A DNA stretch of 64,000 bases from Bacteroidales bacterium (GTDB lineage: Bacteria; Bacteroidota; Bacteroidia; Bacteroidales; F082), in the NCBI GenBank assembly GCA_017477425.1, contig JAFUVT010000030.1, positions 62,001 through 126,000 of the forward strand. Reading direction: 5' to 3'. The notes under the pieces were generated by a model. The model saw only the letters and a list, made by a program, of their open reading frames with translations, was not told the origin of the DNA and made no database searches. The first letter of the stretch is position 1. Each line of letters opens with the position of its first letter. The translations under genes and the position numbers were made by a program. Of the stretch, positions 34,690 through 46,295 are shown one piece after another.

Positions 34690-36291
34690 CTATCTGTTTG
34701 GTTTTATGGACGTTGGAGGGGCAGGGGTCCTCTGCATCTTATCCAACAACGAATTGGCACAAGAATAATATTCGTTTCCTATTTCAGTTAGGCCAACAAT
34801 TCTATCAAAGCACCATTTGGCGTACTCCCATTTTTTCAAGTAGCACCTTTCGGTCCACATGTAATCGCAGCCAAGCTCATAAAGCAAAGCGGCGTCGTTT
34901 TCATTCAATTTGAAGGCTTGGAAGAGCAGGTCGTGAGCCTTTTTATTGTCGACCTCCATGTTGCAATTCTCACGCATGGTTTTCCATTCATTCTTGTAGA
35001 ACTCATTACCTTGATTAATACGGCCTGGGTCGAAATATAGCCTGCTCATCAGGAAAGTGGCGTCATAGTCACTTTCATCGACAAGCTGCTGAAGCATATC
35101 GAACCCCTCCTTTACCATGTTTTTGTCCATTAAATACTCTTTGGCTTTTTCCACCGAGGTCGGTCCTGTTTTGACGGTTTCTTCCACTTCGGCGACCTGT
35201 TCCTCAATAACTTCCTCTTGATGAACTACGAGGACTGGCTTAGGCGGTTTAGGCGGTCTTGTGGCGAAATAGGCCACCAACCCCACCATCAGCAATCCCA
35301 CCGCAGTAATTCCAAGCCATTTCCCAATAGGCTTATCGTCAATATTCGGGAACTTTGTATCTTCCGCAATCCATTTGTCTATGTCAACGCGAAACTCTGC
35401 CGCAGTCTGATAGCGTTTCTTCTGGTCTTTCTCGGTGGCTTTCTCGATGATTTTGCGCACTGTCTTGTCGTCCACCTCGTTCAATGGTAGCTTTTCCTTC
35501 ATCTGTTTTTCATACACTTCTTGGAAAGCCCCCCTGAAAGGAAGATGCCCCGTTTCAAGCTGAAACAACATGATGCCCAAGGCATAGACGTCTGTAGAAT
35601 AGTTTTGCTGTTTCAAGTCGCCAAGCAACAATTCAGGAGCAGCATAAAAAGGTTTGCCGATAAACTGTCCTGGCGATGTGAGCGACTTCTCGTTACTGAA
35701 CAATTCGTTCATTTTCTTGGCGATGCCAAAATCAATCAGTTTGATTTTGCCCTCTGACGTCACCATAATATTCGATGGGTCGATGTCGCGATGAATGTAT
35801 CCCGCATCGTGCAGGGCCATGATGCCCGACAATATGCTACGGAACACTTCGCCCACGAAAGCCTTGCGGTTTTCCCGATAGTCGTGAAGCAACCGCTCAG
35901 CCGTGTGATTTGGCTTGCCATCATGATTGGTGGTCCGTTCCTCAAGCAATCCATCAAGATTGAGCCCGTTGAGCAATTCGCTTACCACATGATAATGAGT
36001 GGTGAAAGCATCTTTGGATTCCACAAAATCAATCATCTCCACAAGATTGTCATTCTTGATACGGATAGAAGCCTCACGGCGAGATCTTTTTATGGCATGT
36101 TCAGGGAGATCCTCTAATAGGCATTTAATGGCCACTTCGCGTTCCTTGCGAAAGCCATTCCCACTCTCTTCGATTTGTGTACCACGATATACTCGACCCA
36201 TGCCTCCTTCTCCAATCGGTTTTTGGCTAGGGTCAAATTCATAGTGGACGTTTGTTTCACCGTTTCCGTTCTGTAGCCTAATGATCGACAT
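34690..36291 (-). CDS. Membrane Ser/Thr kinase with Sel1/TPR-like periplasmic domain
   Basis: 533 aa. Kinase domain residues about 20-305: GEGGMGRVY, VAIKCLL, HRDIDPSN (His167; Asp171 replaces the catalytic-loop Lys), IDFGIAKK, AAPELLLG. One membrane helix at about 325-345. The periplasmic part has a Pro/Glu linker (RPPKPPKPVL, then a Glu-rich stretch) and Sel1/TPR-like helices (KAKEYLMDKNMVKEGFDMLQQL; KKAHDLLFQAFKLNENDAALLYELG). No PASTA domain. Paralogue of the kinase at 24111 with a different sensor end. Confidence 0.9.
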   Translation of the reverse strand: MSIIRLQNGNGETNVHYEFDPSQKPIGEGGMGRVYRGTQIEESGNGFRKEREVAIKCLLEDLPEHAIKRSRREASIRIKNDNLVEMIDFVESKDAFTTHYHVVSELLNGLNLDGLLEERTTNHDGKPNHTAERLLHDYRENRKAFVGEVFRSILSGIMALHDAGYIHRDIDPSNIMVTSEGKIKLIDFGIAKKMNELFSNEKSLTSPGQFIGKPFYAAPELLLGDLKQQNYSTDVYALGIMLFQLETGHLPFRGAFQEVYEKQMKEKLPLNEVDDKTVRKIIEKATEKDQKKRYQTAAEFRVDIDKWIAEDTKFPNIDDKPIGKWLGITAVGLLMVGLVAYFATRPPKPPKPVLVVHQEEVIEEQVAEVEETVKTGPTSVEKAKEYLMDKNMVKEGFDMLQQLVDESDYDATFLMSRLYFDPGRINQGNEFYKNEWKTMRENCNMEVDNKKAHDLLFQAFKLNENDAALLYELGCDYMWTERCYLKKWEYAKWCFDRIVGLTEIGNEYYSCANSLLDKMQRTPAPPTSIKPNR

Positions 36292-36306
36292 GACTTGTTG
36301 ACTTGC

Positions 36307-37029
36307 TTACATGACCTCTGTCTTGTGCTTTCCTCCGCCAAACATTGGTTCGCCGTTCATCGAGTTGGTGGCTTTTGAGGTCTGGTTTGGCTCAAAGTAA
36401 GGAGCATCTTGCCGAGTCGGTTTGTAAGGCGAGTCATTATCTTCGTCCCAGGGGTTGCCGCTTTCTGCTTCATCAATCGAAATGAAATTTTCGGCTTTCT
36501 TAAGTCCTAATTCCCTCACATCGAACAAAATCAGCATGCATTCATAACTACTCCCAAACCTAAGGATGTCGCCATTTTTACACTCTTCCGTGCGTCCATA
36601 AATGACACGCTTTCCGTTGATGAAAGTACCATTCTTGGATCCTTTGTTTTCCAAAACAGCAACGGTTTCATTGGGATTGGTGTATTGCTCAATCACCAAC
36701 GCAGCGTGTTCATTCGAAACAGAGCCCTCAAGCAGATTGATCATGTTGGCTGAATCACCATTGTTCCTACCTATCGTGTTTTTTCCAATATATAACGGCC
36801 AATACTCGCCATAAGGTGTTTTGGACACAGAGAACAGGAAACCCACTATCGGATCATGCGGGGCTTCATTCTGCTGAGTGCCTTCAATGTTTTCTATTCC
36901 AGGGAAACGAGTCGCTTTTGAATCGTTTCTATTCATTCCAGCATCATCATTTGGAGTATACGCATCCCTGCTGTAAGGATTGTTTGCAGCATTTTCCATT
37001 CCTGGAAATCTTGTCTTGTTTTGTGACAT
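36307..37029 (-). CDS. FHA protein with tandem Thr motifs
   Basis: 240 aa, soluble. The N-terminal 60 residues carry two copies of a (K/A)TRFPG(M/I)EN motif about 40 residues apart, candidates for phosphorylation by the operon kinases. The FHA domain follows (IGRNNGDSANMINLLEG, SNEHAAL, GSKNGTFINGK). The tail is acidic and disordered. The layout recalls GarA/OdhI-type FHA regulators, in which an N-terminal phospho-Thr binds the protein's own FHA. Start chosen at MSQNKTRFPG; the longer frame overlaps the upstream gene. Confidence 0.85.
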   Translation of the reverse strand: MSQNKTRFPGMENAANNPYSRDAYTPNDDAGMNRNDSKATRFPGIENIEGTQQNEAPHDPIVGFLFSVSKTPYGEYWPLYIGKNTIGRNNGDSANMINLLEGSVSNEHAALVIEQYTNPNETVAVLENKGSKNGTFINGKRVIYGRTEECKNGDILRFGSSYECMLILFDVRELGLKKAENFISIDEAESGNPWDEDNDSPYKPTRQDAPYFEPNQTSKATNSMNGEPMFGGGKHKTEVM

Positions 37030-37030
37030 A

Positions 37031-38179
37031 TTATTTAGATTTTCTGATTTCTTGAACCTTGATGTAACTATGTTTTCCGGACGCATCCTTCTTTTCCTTT
37101 ACAACATTTATCTTTGAGATTTGCCCAGAGCAAGCGATGCGACGCAAATACAGCCGGGCTGCCTCATTCTCAAGAATGGTAGTGCCGTTCCTGCCAACCG
37201 TTACTACTTTTGAATCTGTTGTAAAATACTTGTTCGCCAAATAATTCACTTGGTTCAGCCGCCACTCTTCCGATTGCGATTCATCAAGCACTGTGGCCAT
37301 CTCACTGGCAAAAGTTGGCTCGGCAGCAATGACCGGCACGGCGGTTGAAGCAGGCGTCGGAGGAGGTGTCGTAACATTGGGTCTCAGTTTTATTTCATAA
37401 TAGGGTTCCTGAACATGATTGTTCACTTGAGCGGCAAGTCCCTTCACTAATCCGTATGCGTTTTTCAACACATTATCCCATGTTGCAGGGATTTGCCCGT
37501 GGACAGCCGAATATAGGCTGTTGCCATAAAACTGGTCGGTGAACAACCCGCCATTGCGCTTCCCTCCAAGGGACATTTGCCCTTTCTTGCTGCTTGTCAC
37601 GACAATCATTCCTTGGTTCTCCAGAAACAGTTTGCGATAATTGCGCGCCACCGTTTTGTTTTCGGTCATGGCACTTCCGTCTTTGCTCATCAAGGTTTTG
37701 GCTGAAACACCCTGAACAGGGTTATTGCAGCAGTCTGTCATCACCAAAGTGAACCGCGCTCCTTTTTCCTGTAGTTTTTCGGCAACAGTATGGACTGCAA
37801 CAAACTTGTCCTCATCATACACATTATTATATTTCAGGCACATCTGCGGGAACTCGCTTTTGTCTTGTTTCGAACGAGTGCCATGGCCCGAATAGTAAAA
37901 TATGACAATGTCGTTTTTACTGCATTTCAGCGAGTTCAAAGTGCTCATCAGTTTTTCCTTCGAGCAATTCTGTCCTATTCCATCATAATACCTTATCCCA
38001 TAATTGAGGTTTGCGGCAATCAATCCGGTTTCTTGTTTAGTGCGTTCATAATCCACCTCACAACCAATATTGGGATCGAGGGTGTTGCAAAAGTTGATGA
38101 CGTGAACGATTTGGGCAGAAGCCGTACCCGACATCACAAAAAGGATAGCAACCAATGCTTGTAATAATGTCTTTTTCAT
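37031..38179 (-). CDS. Exported caspase-like peptidase (C14-type)
   Basis: 382 aa. Signal peptide (LVAILFVMSGTASAQ). Caspase-fold core with His99 in YYSGHGTR and Cys151 in MTDCCNN (metacaspase-type DxC). A Pro/Ala linker (TPPPTPASTAVPV) leads to a C-terminal region of about 80 residues without recognised fold. Metacaspase-type enzymes cut after basic residues; specificity here is not shown. It lies one base from the FHA gene, strong evidence for co-transcription. A caspase-like enzyme sent across the membrane is unusual. Confidence 0.85.
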   Translation of the reverse strand: MKKTLLQALVAILFVMSGTASAQIVHVINFCNTLDPNIGCEVDYERTKQETGLIAANLNYGIRYYDGIGQNCSKEKLMSTLNSLKCSKNDIVIFYYSGHGTRSKQDKSEFPQMCLKYNNVYDEDKFVAVHTVAEKLQEKGARFTLVMTDCCNNPVQGVSAKTLMSKDGSAMTENKTVARNYRKLFLENQGMIVVTSSKKGQMSLGGKRNGGLFTDQFYGNSLYSAVHGQIPATWDNVLKNAYGLVKGLAAQVNNHVQEPYYEIKLRPNVTTPPPTPASTAVPVIAAEPTFASEMATVLDESQSEEWRLNQVNYLANKYFTTDSKVVTVGRNGTTILENEAARLYLRRIACSGQISKINVVKEKKDASGKHSYIKVQEIRKSK

Positions 38180-38193
38180 ACCGATTCTCTTCT

Positions 38194-38727
38194 TTATTCA
38201 TCAGGTTTAACAAACATATCGAAAAAGCGTTTCAGCAATTCGCAATCGTGATAGTTGAAGTTCAGCCAACGCTCGCCTTCATACATGATAGTCCAAGTGT
38301 GGTCTGATGTGGAAACGAGTACATGGACGACCTCCTTCTTTTTCTGAAACTCAAATTCGAGCATCGGTGCATACGGCGCCTTAATGCGAAGGCTGTCATC
38401 CTTGTAGTTCTCGCCGTTTGCGACAAGGGCAAACTGGAGAACACCTATCATCTGTGGCGACAATCTGCCAATAAGACTATCGCGAACCCAGTGAGACTCC
38501 ACTTGGAACTCTCCTAAATCCACGTCCCGCTTGCCCTTCAGTGTATAGCAAGTAACTTTATGCGAGTTGAAAAGCACATCCGACAAAGTAGGACCCAACA
38601 TGGCACACACAGTGGAATCTGGGTGAATGCTTATTGGTAATGAATTGTTGCCACACTCTTCGACCGATGCCATGCTAAACACACTAGAAAATAGTAATAA
38701 CAAAAACGACAATAGTATTTTTCTCAT
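38194..38727 (-). CDS. Exported protein of unknown function
   Basis: 177 aa. Signal peptide MRKILLSFLLLLFSSVFSMAS fixes the start; an ATG five codons upstream is less likely. The mature part is strand-rich with no motif recognised (GEFQVESHWVRDSLIGRLSPQMI; TSDHTWTIMYEGERWLNF). Fourteen bases upstream of the caspase-like gene; first structural gene of the operon and possibly its partner or inhibitor, by position only. Confidence 0.65.
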   Translation of the reverse strand: MRKILLSFLLLLFSSVFSMASVEECGNNSLPISIHPDSTVCAMLGPTLSDVLFNSHKVTCYTLKGKRDVDLGEFQVESHWVRDSLIGRLSPQMIGVLQFALVANGENYKDDSLRIKAPYAPMLEFEFQKKKEVVHVLVSTSDHTWTIMYEGERWLNFNYHDCELLKRFFDMFVKPDE

Positions 38728-38852
38728 TTGTAAATTTGGCAATCTTTATCCTGTAGCCAGCAGGATTGATTGTGCAAAACAACAAAAATAATTACAGCAA
38801 GATAGGCCATGCATGTTGCCGATTTGCGACATGTCGCAATTGCGCTACAGTT

Positions 38853-39071
38853 TCAGTTAATTCTATCAGCAATGTCATCGGAATAGAGTTTGAAGAAATC
38901 AAAGTCAAGAATAAGAGAAAGCCGCGACAACACTCCCGAATCCACGGTTGGAGAATCGAAAATCCGGTATATATTGGTGCGATGACATCCCAATTCTCGC
39001 GACAGGCCAACCACGGTCATTTTCCGTTCTTCGACCTTCTTCTTGATCTCCTTACCAATGTGAACCGACAT
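38853..39071 (-). CDS. XRE-family helix-turn-helix regulator
   Basis: 72 aa. MSVHIGKEIKKKVEERKMTVVGLSRELGCHRTNIYRIF has the helix-turn-helix arrangement of Cro/C1 proteins and is typical of short Bacteroidota XRE regulators. The start at 39071 is preferred to an ATG 18 codons upstream. It precedes the kinase operon in the same direction with a 125-base gap, so it is the obvious candidate for its control. Confidence 0.8.
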   Translation of the reverse strand: MSVHIGKEIKKKVEERKMTVVGLSRELGCHRTNIYRIFDSPTVDSGVLSRLSLILDFDFFKLYSDDIADRIN

Positions 39072-39343
39072 ATTGTTCTCAATTCTTTTTCCGCACTGAG
39101 TAAACTCCCTGTCAATGTGCGACAACCTATGAAAAGCGTGGGAGCTTCAACCTTTTGCCCGTCCGACAACCTGAGGCCTTCGCATGCCCACCCCGTCAAA
39201 ACGAGCAACGAAGAACCCACGCCGATATGTCATGTTTTGATGAACCATAGCGATCCTAAAACAATTGAGAACATATCAAACCGTAGACCGTTGCCTTGAA
39301 TTTGACGGAGTTGAAAGTTGCGAAGTTTCAGGTTGTCAAAACC

Positions 39344-39362
39344 AAAGCGTAAGTTACGCTTT
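39344..39362. repeat. 19-bp palindrome
   Basis: AAAGCGTAA-G-TTACGCTTT, perfect. Could be a hairpin in the leader or an operator. Confidence 0.7.
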
Positions 39363-39414
39363 ACCAATAAATTGCGCACCAACCTCCAACAAAAGGTGAA
39401 AGGATGGTGCGCCG

Positions 39415-39422
39415 CAAAAATA
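39415..39422 (-). promoter_or_regulatory. -7 box (TATTTTTG) facing the kinase operon
   Basis: Minus-strand TAnnTTTG match upstream of the XRE gene and operon. Distance to the XRE ATG is about 340 bases. Confidence 0.4.
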
Positions 39423-39519
39423 CAAAAAAGATTTGAATCACAAACTTGTACGGCTATACCTTAATACATAATACAAGGGTTTTAGTAATTATTACATGGA
39501 CATATTTCGAAAACTTTCG

Positions 39520-39527
39520 TACTTTTG
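39520..39527 (+). promoter_or_regulatory. -7 box (TACTTTTG) before the GT-C-like gene and ligA
   Basis: Matches TAnnTTTG 20 bases before the ATG at 39548 and excludes the longer frame starting at 39446. Confidence 0.55.
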
Positions 39528-39547
39528 CGTTTTCAATACTTATTAAT

Positions 39548-42339
<2,792 letters not shown>

Positions 42340-42359
42340 CACCCAATCTTGAGTTTTAA

Positions 42360-43694
<1,335 letters not shown>

Positions 43695-43710
43695 TCCATC
43701 GATTACGAAA

Positions 43711-43755
43711 CAAAAAGAAAGCCGTGGCAAACTGTCACGGCTTTCGTTGTTTTTA
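43711..43755. terminator. Bidirectional terminator between eno and the PatB-type gene
   Basis: GAAAGCCGTG at 43717-43726 pairs with CACGGCTTTC at 43736-43745; A-rich before, T-rich after. Confidence 0.8.
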
Positions 43756-44919
43756 TCCAAACACGGCCTTCAGTCGCTTCATTGCCTCCTCCACTGTTGC
43801 CCTCGGGCAAGCCAGGTTGATACGGAAGAAGCCGCTGCCAGCCGCTTCGCCGAATTCCTTGCCTCGATTGAGGCCCAGTTGCGCCTCTTGCGTCATCTTA
43901 TGCCACAACTCATCTTCAGAAAGTCCATAGCCGTTGAAGTCGAGCCACATCATATAGGTGGCTTGCGGCTTGTGGAACTTTATTTTTGGCAAGTTAGCAG
44001 CCAGAAAATCAGCAACATAGTCGATATTGCCTTGCACATAGTCCAGCAATTGGTCGAGCCATTCGTCGCCTTGGGTCATGGCGGTTTGCGTGGCCACCTT
44101 GCCGAAGATGTTGCCGAGATGCGCCTCCAAAGCTTCCACATATTCGTTGTATTGCTTCCTCAGCTCGTCATTCGGGATAATGGCGGTCGAAGTGGCCAAG
44201 CCCGCGAGGTTGAAGGTCTTGGACGCCGCGTGGAAGGTGATGCTGTTTTGCGCAAACGATTCGTCGAGCATGGCAAACGGGCGGTGACGGTAGCCTGGCA
44301 ACACCAAGTCGCAATGGATTTCATCGGAGATGACCAACACATTGTTTTTCAAGCAGATTTCGCCCAAAAGCAAAAGTTCGTTCATCGTCCAGCAACGGCC
44401 CACGGGGTTGTGAGGATTGCATAGAATCAGCATCTTGGCGGTTTTGGCTTGCTCGGCAAGCTGGTCGAAGTTGAACTCGTAGCCGTCGCCTCTATTAATT
44501 AAGGTGTTGTAGACAAGTTTCCTTCCATGGCTCGTGACGGCATGATGGAACGGCGGATAGACCGGCGGCTGGATGATGATTTCGTCGCCAGGCTCAGTGA
44601 ACGCCAGCACGGCCATGTTGAAGCCACACACCACACCGGGCACATACGACATCCATTCCGTCTTGACGCCCCAGTGGTGACGGCGTGCCAGCCAATCGGC
44701 AATGGACTGATAATAAGGCTCATCCTTGAAGTGATAGCCATAGACAGGGTGTTCCGCCCGCTTGATGACGGCCTCGCGAACGAAGTCGGGGGTCTCGAAG
44801 TCCATGTCAGCCACCCACATCGGCAGCACATCGGGATTGCCAAAGACCTGTTGTCTCAAATCATACTTAACGCAGTTAGTATCAGCACGATTGATAATCT
44901 TGTCAAAATCGTATTTCAT
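43753..44919 (-). CDS. PLP-dependent C-S lyase, MalY/PatB type
   Basis: 388 aa, fold type I. N-terminal WVADMDFETPDFV and PVYGYHF are MalY/PatB signatures. The PLP Lys234 is in AASKTFNLAGL, with NPHNPVGRCW and VISDEIHCDLV contributing cofactor contacts. Cystathionine beta-lyase activity (cleaves cystathionine or cysteine to pyruvate, ammonia and a thiol) is the usual one. Full length. Confidence 0.93.
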   Translation of the reverse strand: MKYDFDKIINRADTNCVKYDLRQQVFGNPDVLPMWVADMDFETPDFVREAVIKRAEHPVYGYHFKDEPYYQSIADWLARRHHWGVKTEWMSYVPGVVCGFNMAVLAFTEPGDEIIIQPPVYPPFHHAVTSHGRKLVYNTLINRGDGYEFNFDQLAEQAKTAKMLILCNPHNPVGRCWTMNELLLLGEICLKNNVLVISDEIHCDLVLPGYRHRPFAMLDESFAQNSITFHAASKTFNLAGLATSTAIIPNDELRKQYNEYVEALEAHLGNIFGKVATQTAMTQGDEWLDQLLDYVQGNIDYVADFLAANLPKIKFHKPQATYMMWLDFNGYGLSEDELWHKMTQEAQLGLNRGKEFGEAAGSGFFRINLACPRATVEEAMKRLKAVFG

Positions 44920-44991
44920 CTTTTCTATAGTTTTAGTGCTGCAAAGTTCGAAAAATTTTGCGGTTTTTGCAGCGCGAATGAAAAAAAGATG

Positions 44992-44999
44992 TACTTTTG
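44992..44999 (+). promoter_or_regulatory. -7 box (TACTTTTG) of tRNA-Tyr
   Basis: Matches TAnnTTTG 40 bases before the tRNA; TTTG at 44966-44969 is a possible -33. Confidence 0.55.
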
Positions 45000-45039
45000 C
45001 ACCCGCAAAAAACGAAAAAGAAACGTTCTTTCAAATTCT

Positions 45040-45121
45040 GGGGGAGTCGCATAGTGGCAATTGCAACAGACTGTAAATCTGTCCGGGTATCCGTTCGGTG
45101 GTTCGAGTCCACCCTCCCCCA
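45040..45121 (+). tRNA. tRNA-Tyr (anticodon GTA)
   Basis: 82 nt class II tRNA. GGGGGAG pairs with CTCCCCC; anticodon stem CAGAC/ATCTG region with loop containing GTA; long variable arm; T-loop GGTTCGAGTCC. CCA is not encoded (A is followed by CTT). Confidence 0.93.
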
Positions 45122-45246
45122 CTTTCAACCTACTTTGATGAAGCAACACAGGACAAGGAGGATGTTTTATGCCTAATATGGCACTATGTAAGTCTTTTTT
45201 ATCAAAAATTTTCCGACAAACTTGTTAATTGAAAAGAAATAATACA

Positions 45247-45254
45247 TACCTTTG
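45247..45254 (+). promoter_or_regulatory. -7 box (TACCTTTG) of the RRM gene
   Basis: Matches TAnnTTTG 21 bases before the ATG. Confidence 0.6.
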
Positions 45255-45275
45255 CATTGTTAAAACACATTTCTT

Positions 45276-45605
45276 ATGAAGATTTTTGTCGCCAAACTAG
45301 CATTTAAGACAACTGCAGAAGATCTGAGAGCGCTGTATGAGCAATTCGGTGAAGTGGAATCCTGCAAGGTCATCATGGACCACGAGACTGGCCGTTCAAA
45401 GTGTTATGGCTTTGTGGAGATGCCCAACGAGGCTGAAGCCTACAAGGCCATCGTCGAAACCGACGAAACCGTTTTCATGGGTAACGAACTACAGGTCAAG
45501 AAGTCGCGGCCACAGACGAGTGTCGCACCCAAACCTGTGAAGCGTCCGAGAAACAAACGTCAGCCCCATCCGGTCACCCATTCCACAAAAGAGTCTATGG
45601 CGTGA
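45276..45605 (+). CDS. RRM-type RNA-binding protein
   Basis: 109 aa. One RNA recognition motif with RNP2 KIFVAKLAF and RNP1 KCYGFVEM, then a basic, Pro-rich tail (KPVKRPRNKRQPHPV). Such small RRM proteins are common in Bacteroidota and in cyanobacteria and are thought to bind single-stranded RNA; several influence gene expression globally. Own promoter, single gene. Confidence 0.93.
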   Translation: MKIFVAKLAFKTTAEDLRALYEQFGEVESCKVIMDHETGRSKCYGFVEMPNEAEAYKAIVETDETVFMGNELQVKKSRPQTSVAPKPVKRPRNKRQPHPVTHSTKESMA

Positions 45606-45651
45606 TTGGATTTTTTTTCGCAAAAACGGACCCGCACATCGAAAAAAAGCG

Positions 45652-45659
45652 TATCTTTG
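45652..45659 (+). promoter_or_regulatory. -7 box (TATCTTTG) of tRNA-Arg
   Basis: Matches TAnnTTTG; 63 bases before the tRNA. Confidence 0.55.
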
Positions 45660-45722
45660 CAGCCGCAAATCGCAAGATTCGACTTGCATCGAATCGGAGA
45701 TTTCAACGCCGTAAAAAGCGAT

Positions 45723-45799
45723 GGTCTGGTAGCTCAGCTGGATAGAGCAACAGCCTTCTAAGCTGTGGGTCTTGGGTTCGAATCCCAACCGGATCACCA
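45723..45799 (+). tRNA. tRNA-Arg (anticodon TCT)
   Basis: 77 nt. Acceptor GGTCTGG/CCGGATC with two G-T pairs, D arm AGCTCAGCTGGATAGAGC, anticodon stem ACAGC/GCTGT with loop CTTCTAA (TCT), T-arm TTGGGTTCGAATCCCAA, discriminator A and encoded CCA. Confidence 0.95.
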
Positions 45800-45809
45800 A
45801 ATTACAAGC

Positions 45810-45848
45810 AAATCCCTAACAGGCCGATCCGTTAGGGATTTTTTTTTT
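45810..45848 (+). terminator. Terminator after tRNA-Arg
   Basis: AATCCCTAAC / GTTAGGGATT 10-bp stem followed by eight more T. Confidence 0.88.
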
Positions 45849-45909
45849 GCATATCCGGATTTCGAGAAGAAGTTTTTTGGCAGATACGCCATACTTCAGA
45901 ATTATTTCC

Positions 45910-45917
45910 TACATTTG
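45910..45917 (+). promoter_or_regulatory. -7 box (TACATTTG)
   Basis: Matches TAnnTTTG 40 bases before the DRTGG gene; likely promoter of the 45958-47617 operon. Confidence 0.5.
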
Positions 45918-45957
45918 CAGTCCGCAAAACAGAACAAAAGATTAAAAACGATACGAA

Positions 45958-46293
45958 ATGAAAGTAAAGGAATTAGTTGAAAAACTCAACCTGAAGGTCC
46001 TCTCGGGCGAGAACGGCCTTGACAGGGAAATCGATGGCTGCTACATCAGCGACCTCTTGAGCGACGTGATGGGCAACGCCATGGAAGGCAATATCTGGAT
46101 CACCCTCCAAACCCACAAGAACGTGATGGCCGTGGCCTCACTGAAGGAACTGGCTTGCATCATCCTGGTGAAGAACCTCATGCCCAACGACGAGACCATC
46201 GATCAGAGCAACGACGAAGATTTGCCCATCCTGCAGACCTCGCTGCCGACCTACGAAATCGCCGGTTTGGTTTATAACCTGTTACACGAATAA
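45958..46293 (+). CDS. DRTGG-domain protein
   Basis: 111 aa. A single DRTGG-type domain (MKVKELVEKLNLKVLSGENGLDREIDGCYISDLLSDVMG), homologous to the gene at 49260. Such stand-alone DRTGG genes are typical partners of [FeFe]-hydrogenase operons in Clostridia and Bacteroidota and may bind a nucleotide or small ligand. First gene of a run that continues with PHP and ATPase genes at 2-base and overlapping spacing. Confidence 0.85.
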   Translation: MKVKELVEKLNLKVLSGENGLDREIDGCYISDLLSDVMGNAMEGNIWITLQTHKNVMAVASLKELACIILVKNLMPNDETIDQSNDEDLPILQTSLPTYEIAGLVYNLLHE

Positions 46294-46295
46294 TT

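Larger units (their letters stand above)
39072..39547. other. Intergenic region with hairpins and outward promoters
   Basis: No convincing gene in 476 bases. It holds a 19-bp palindrome (39344-39362), an inverted repeat GCGCACCA / TGGTGCGC (about 39374 and 39405) and -7 boxes pointing left (39415) and right (39520). Read leftwards it could be a leader of about 340 bases for the XRE/kinase operon. Confidence 0.5.

Noticed and set aside
23040..39071. Type VI secretion regulatory locus (PpkA/PppA/Fha)
   Set aside because: No Tss, Hcp, VgrG or sheath genes; FHA partners here are fused to protease or InlB repeats.
23040..39071. Prophage or integrative element
   Set aside because: No integrase, capsid, terminase, relaxase or tRNA attachment site at either end; base composition alone is not enough.
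38766..39299. 177-aa open frame across the XRE gene and the intergenic region
   Set aside because: Antisense to a recognisable HTH protein; no domain, no promoter nearby.
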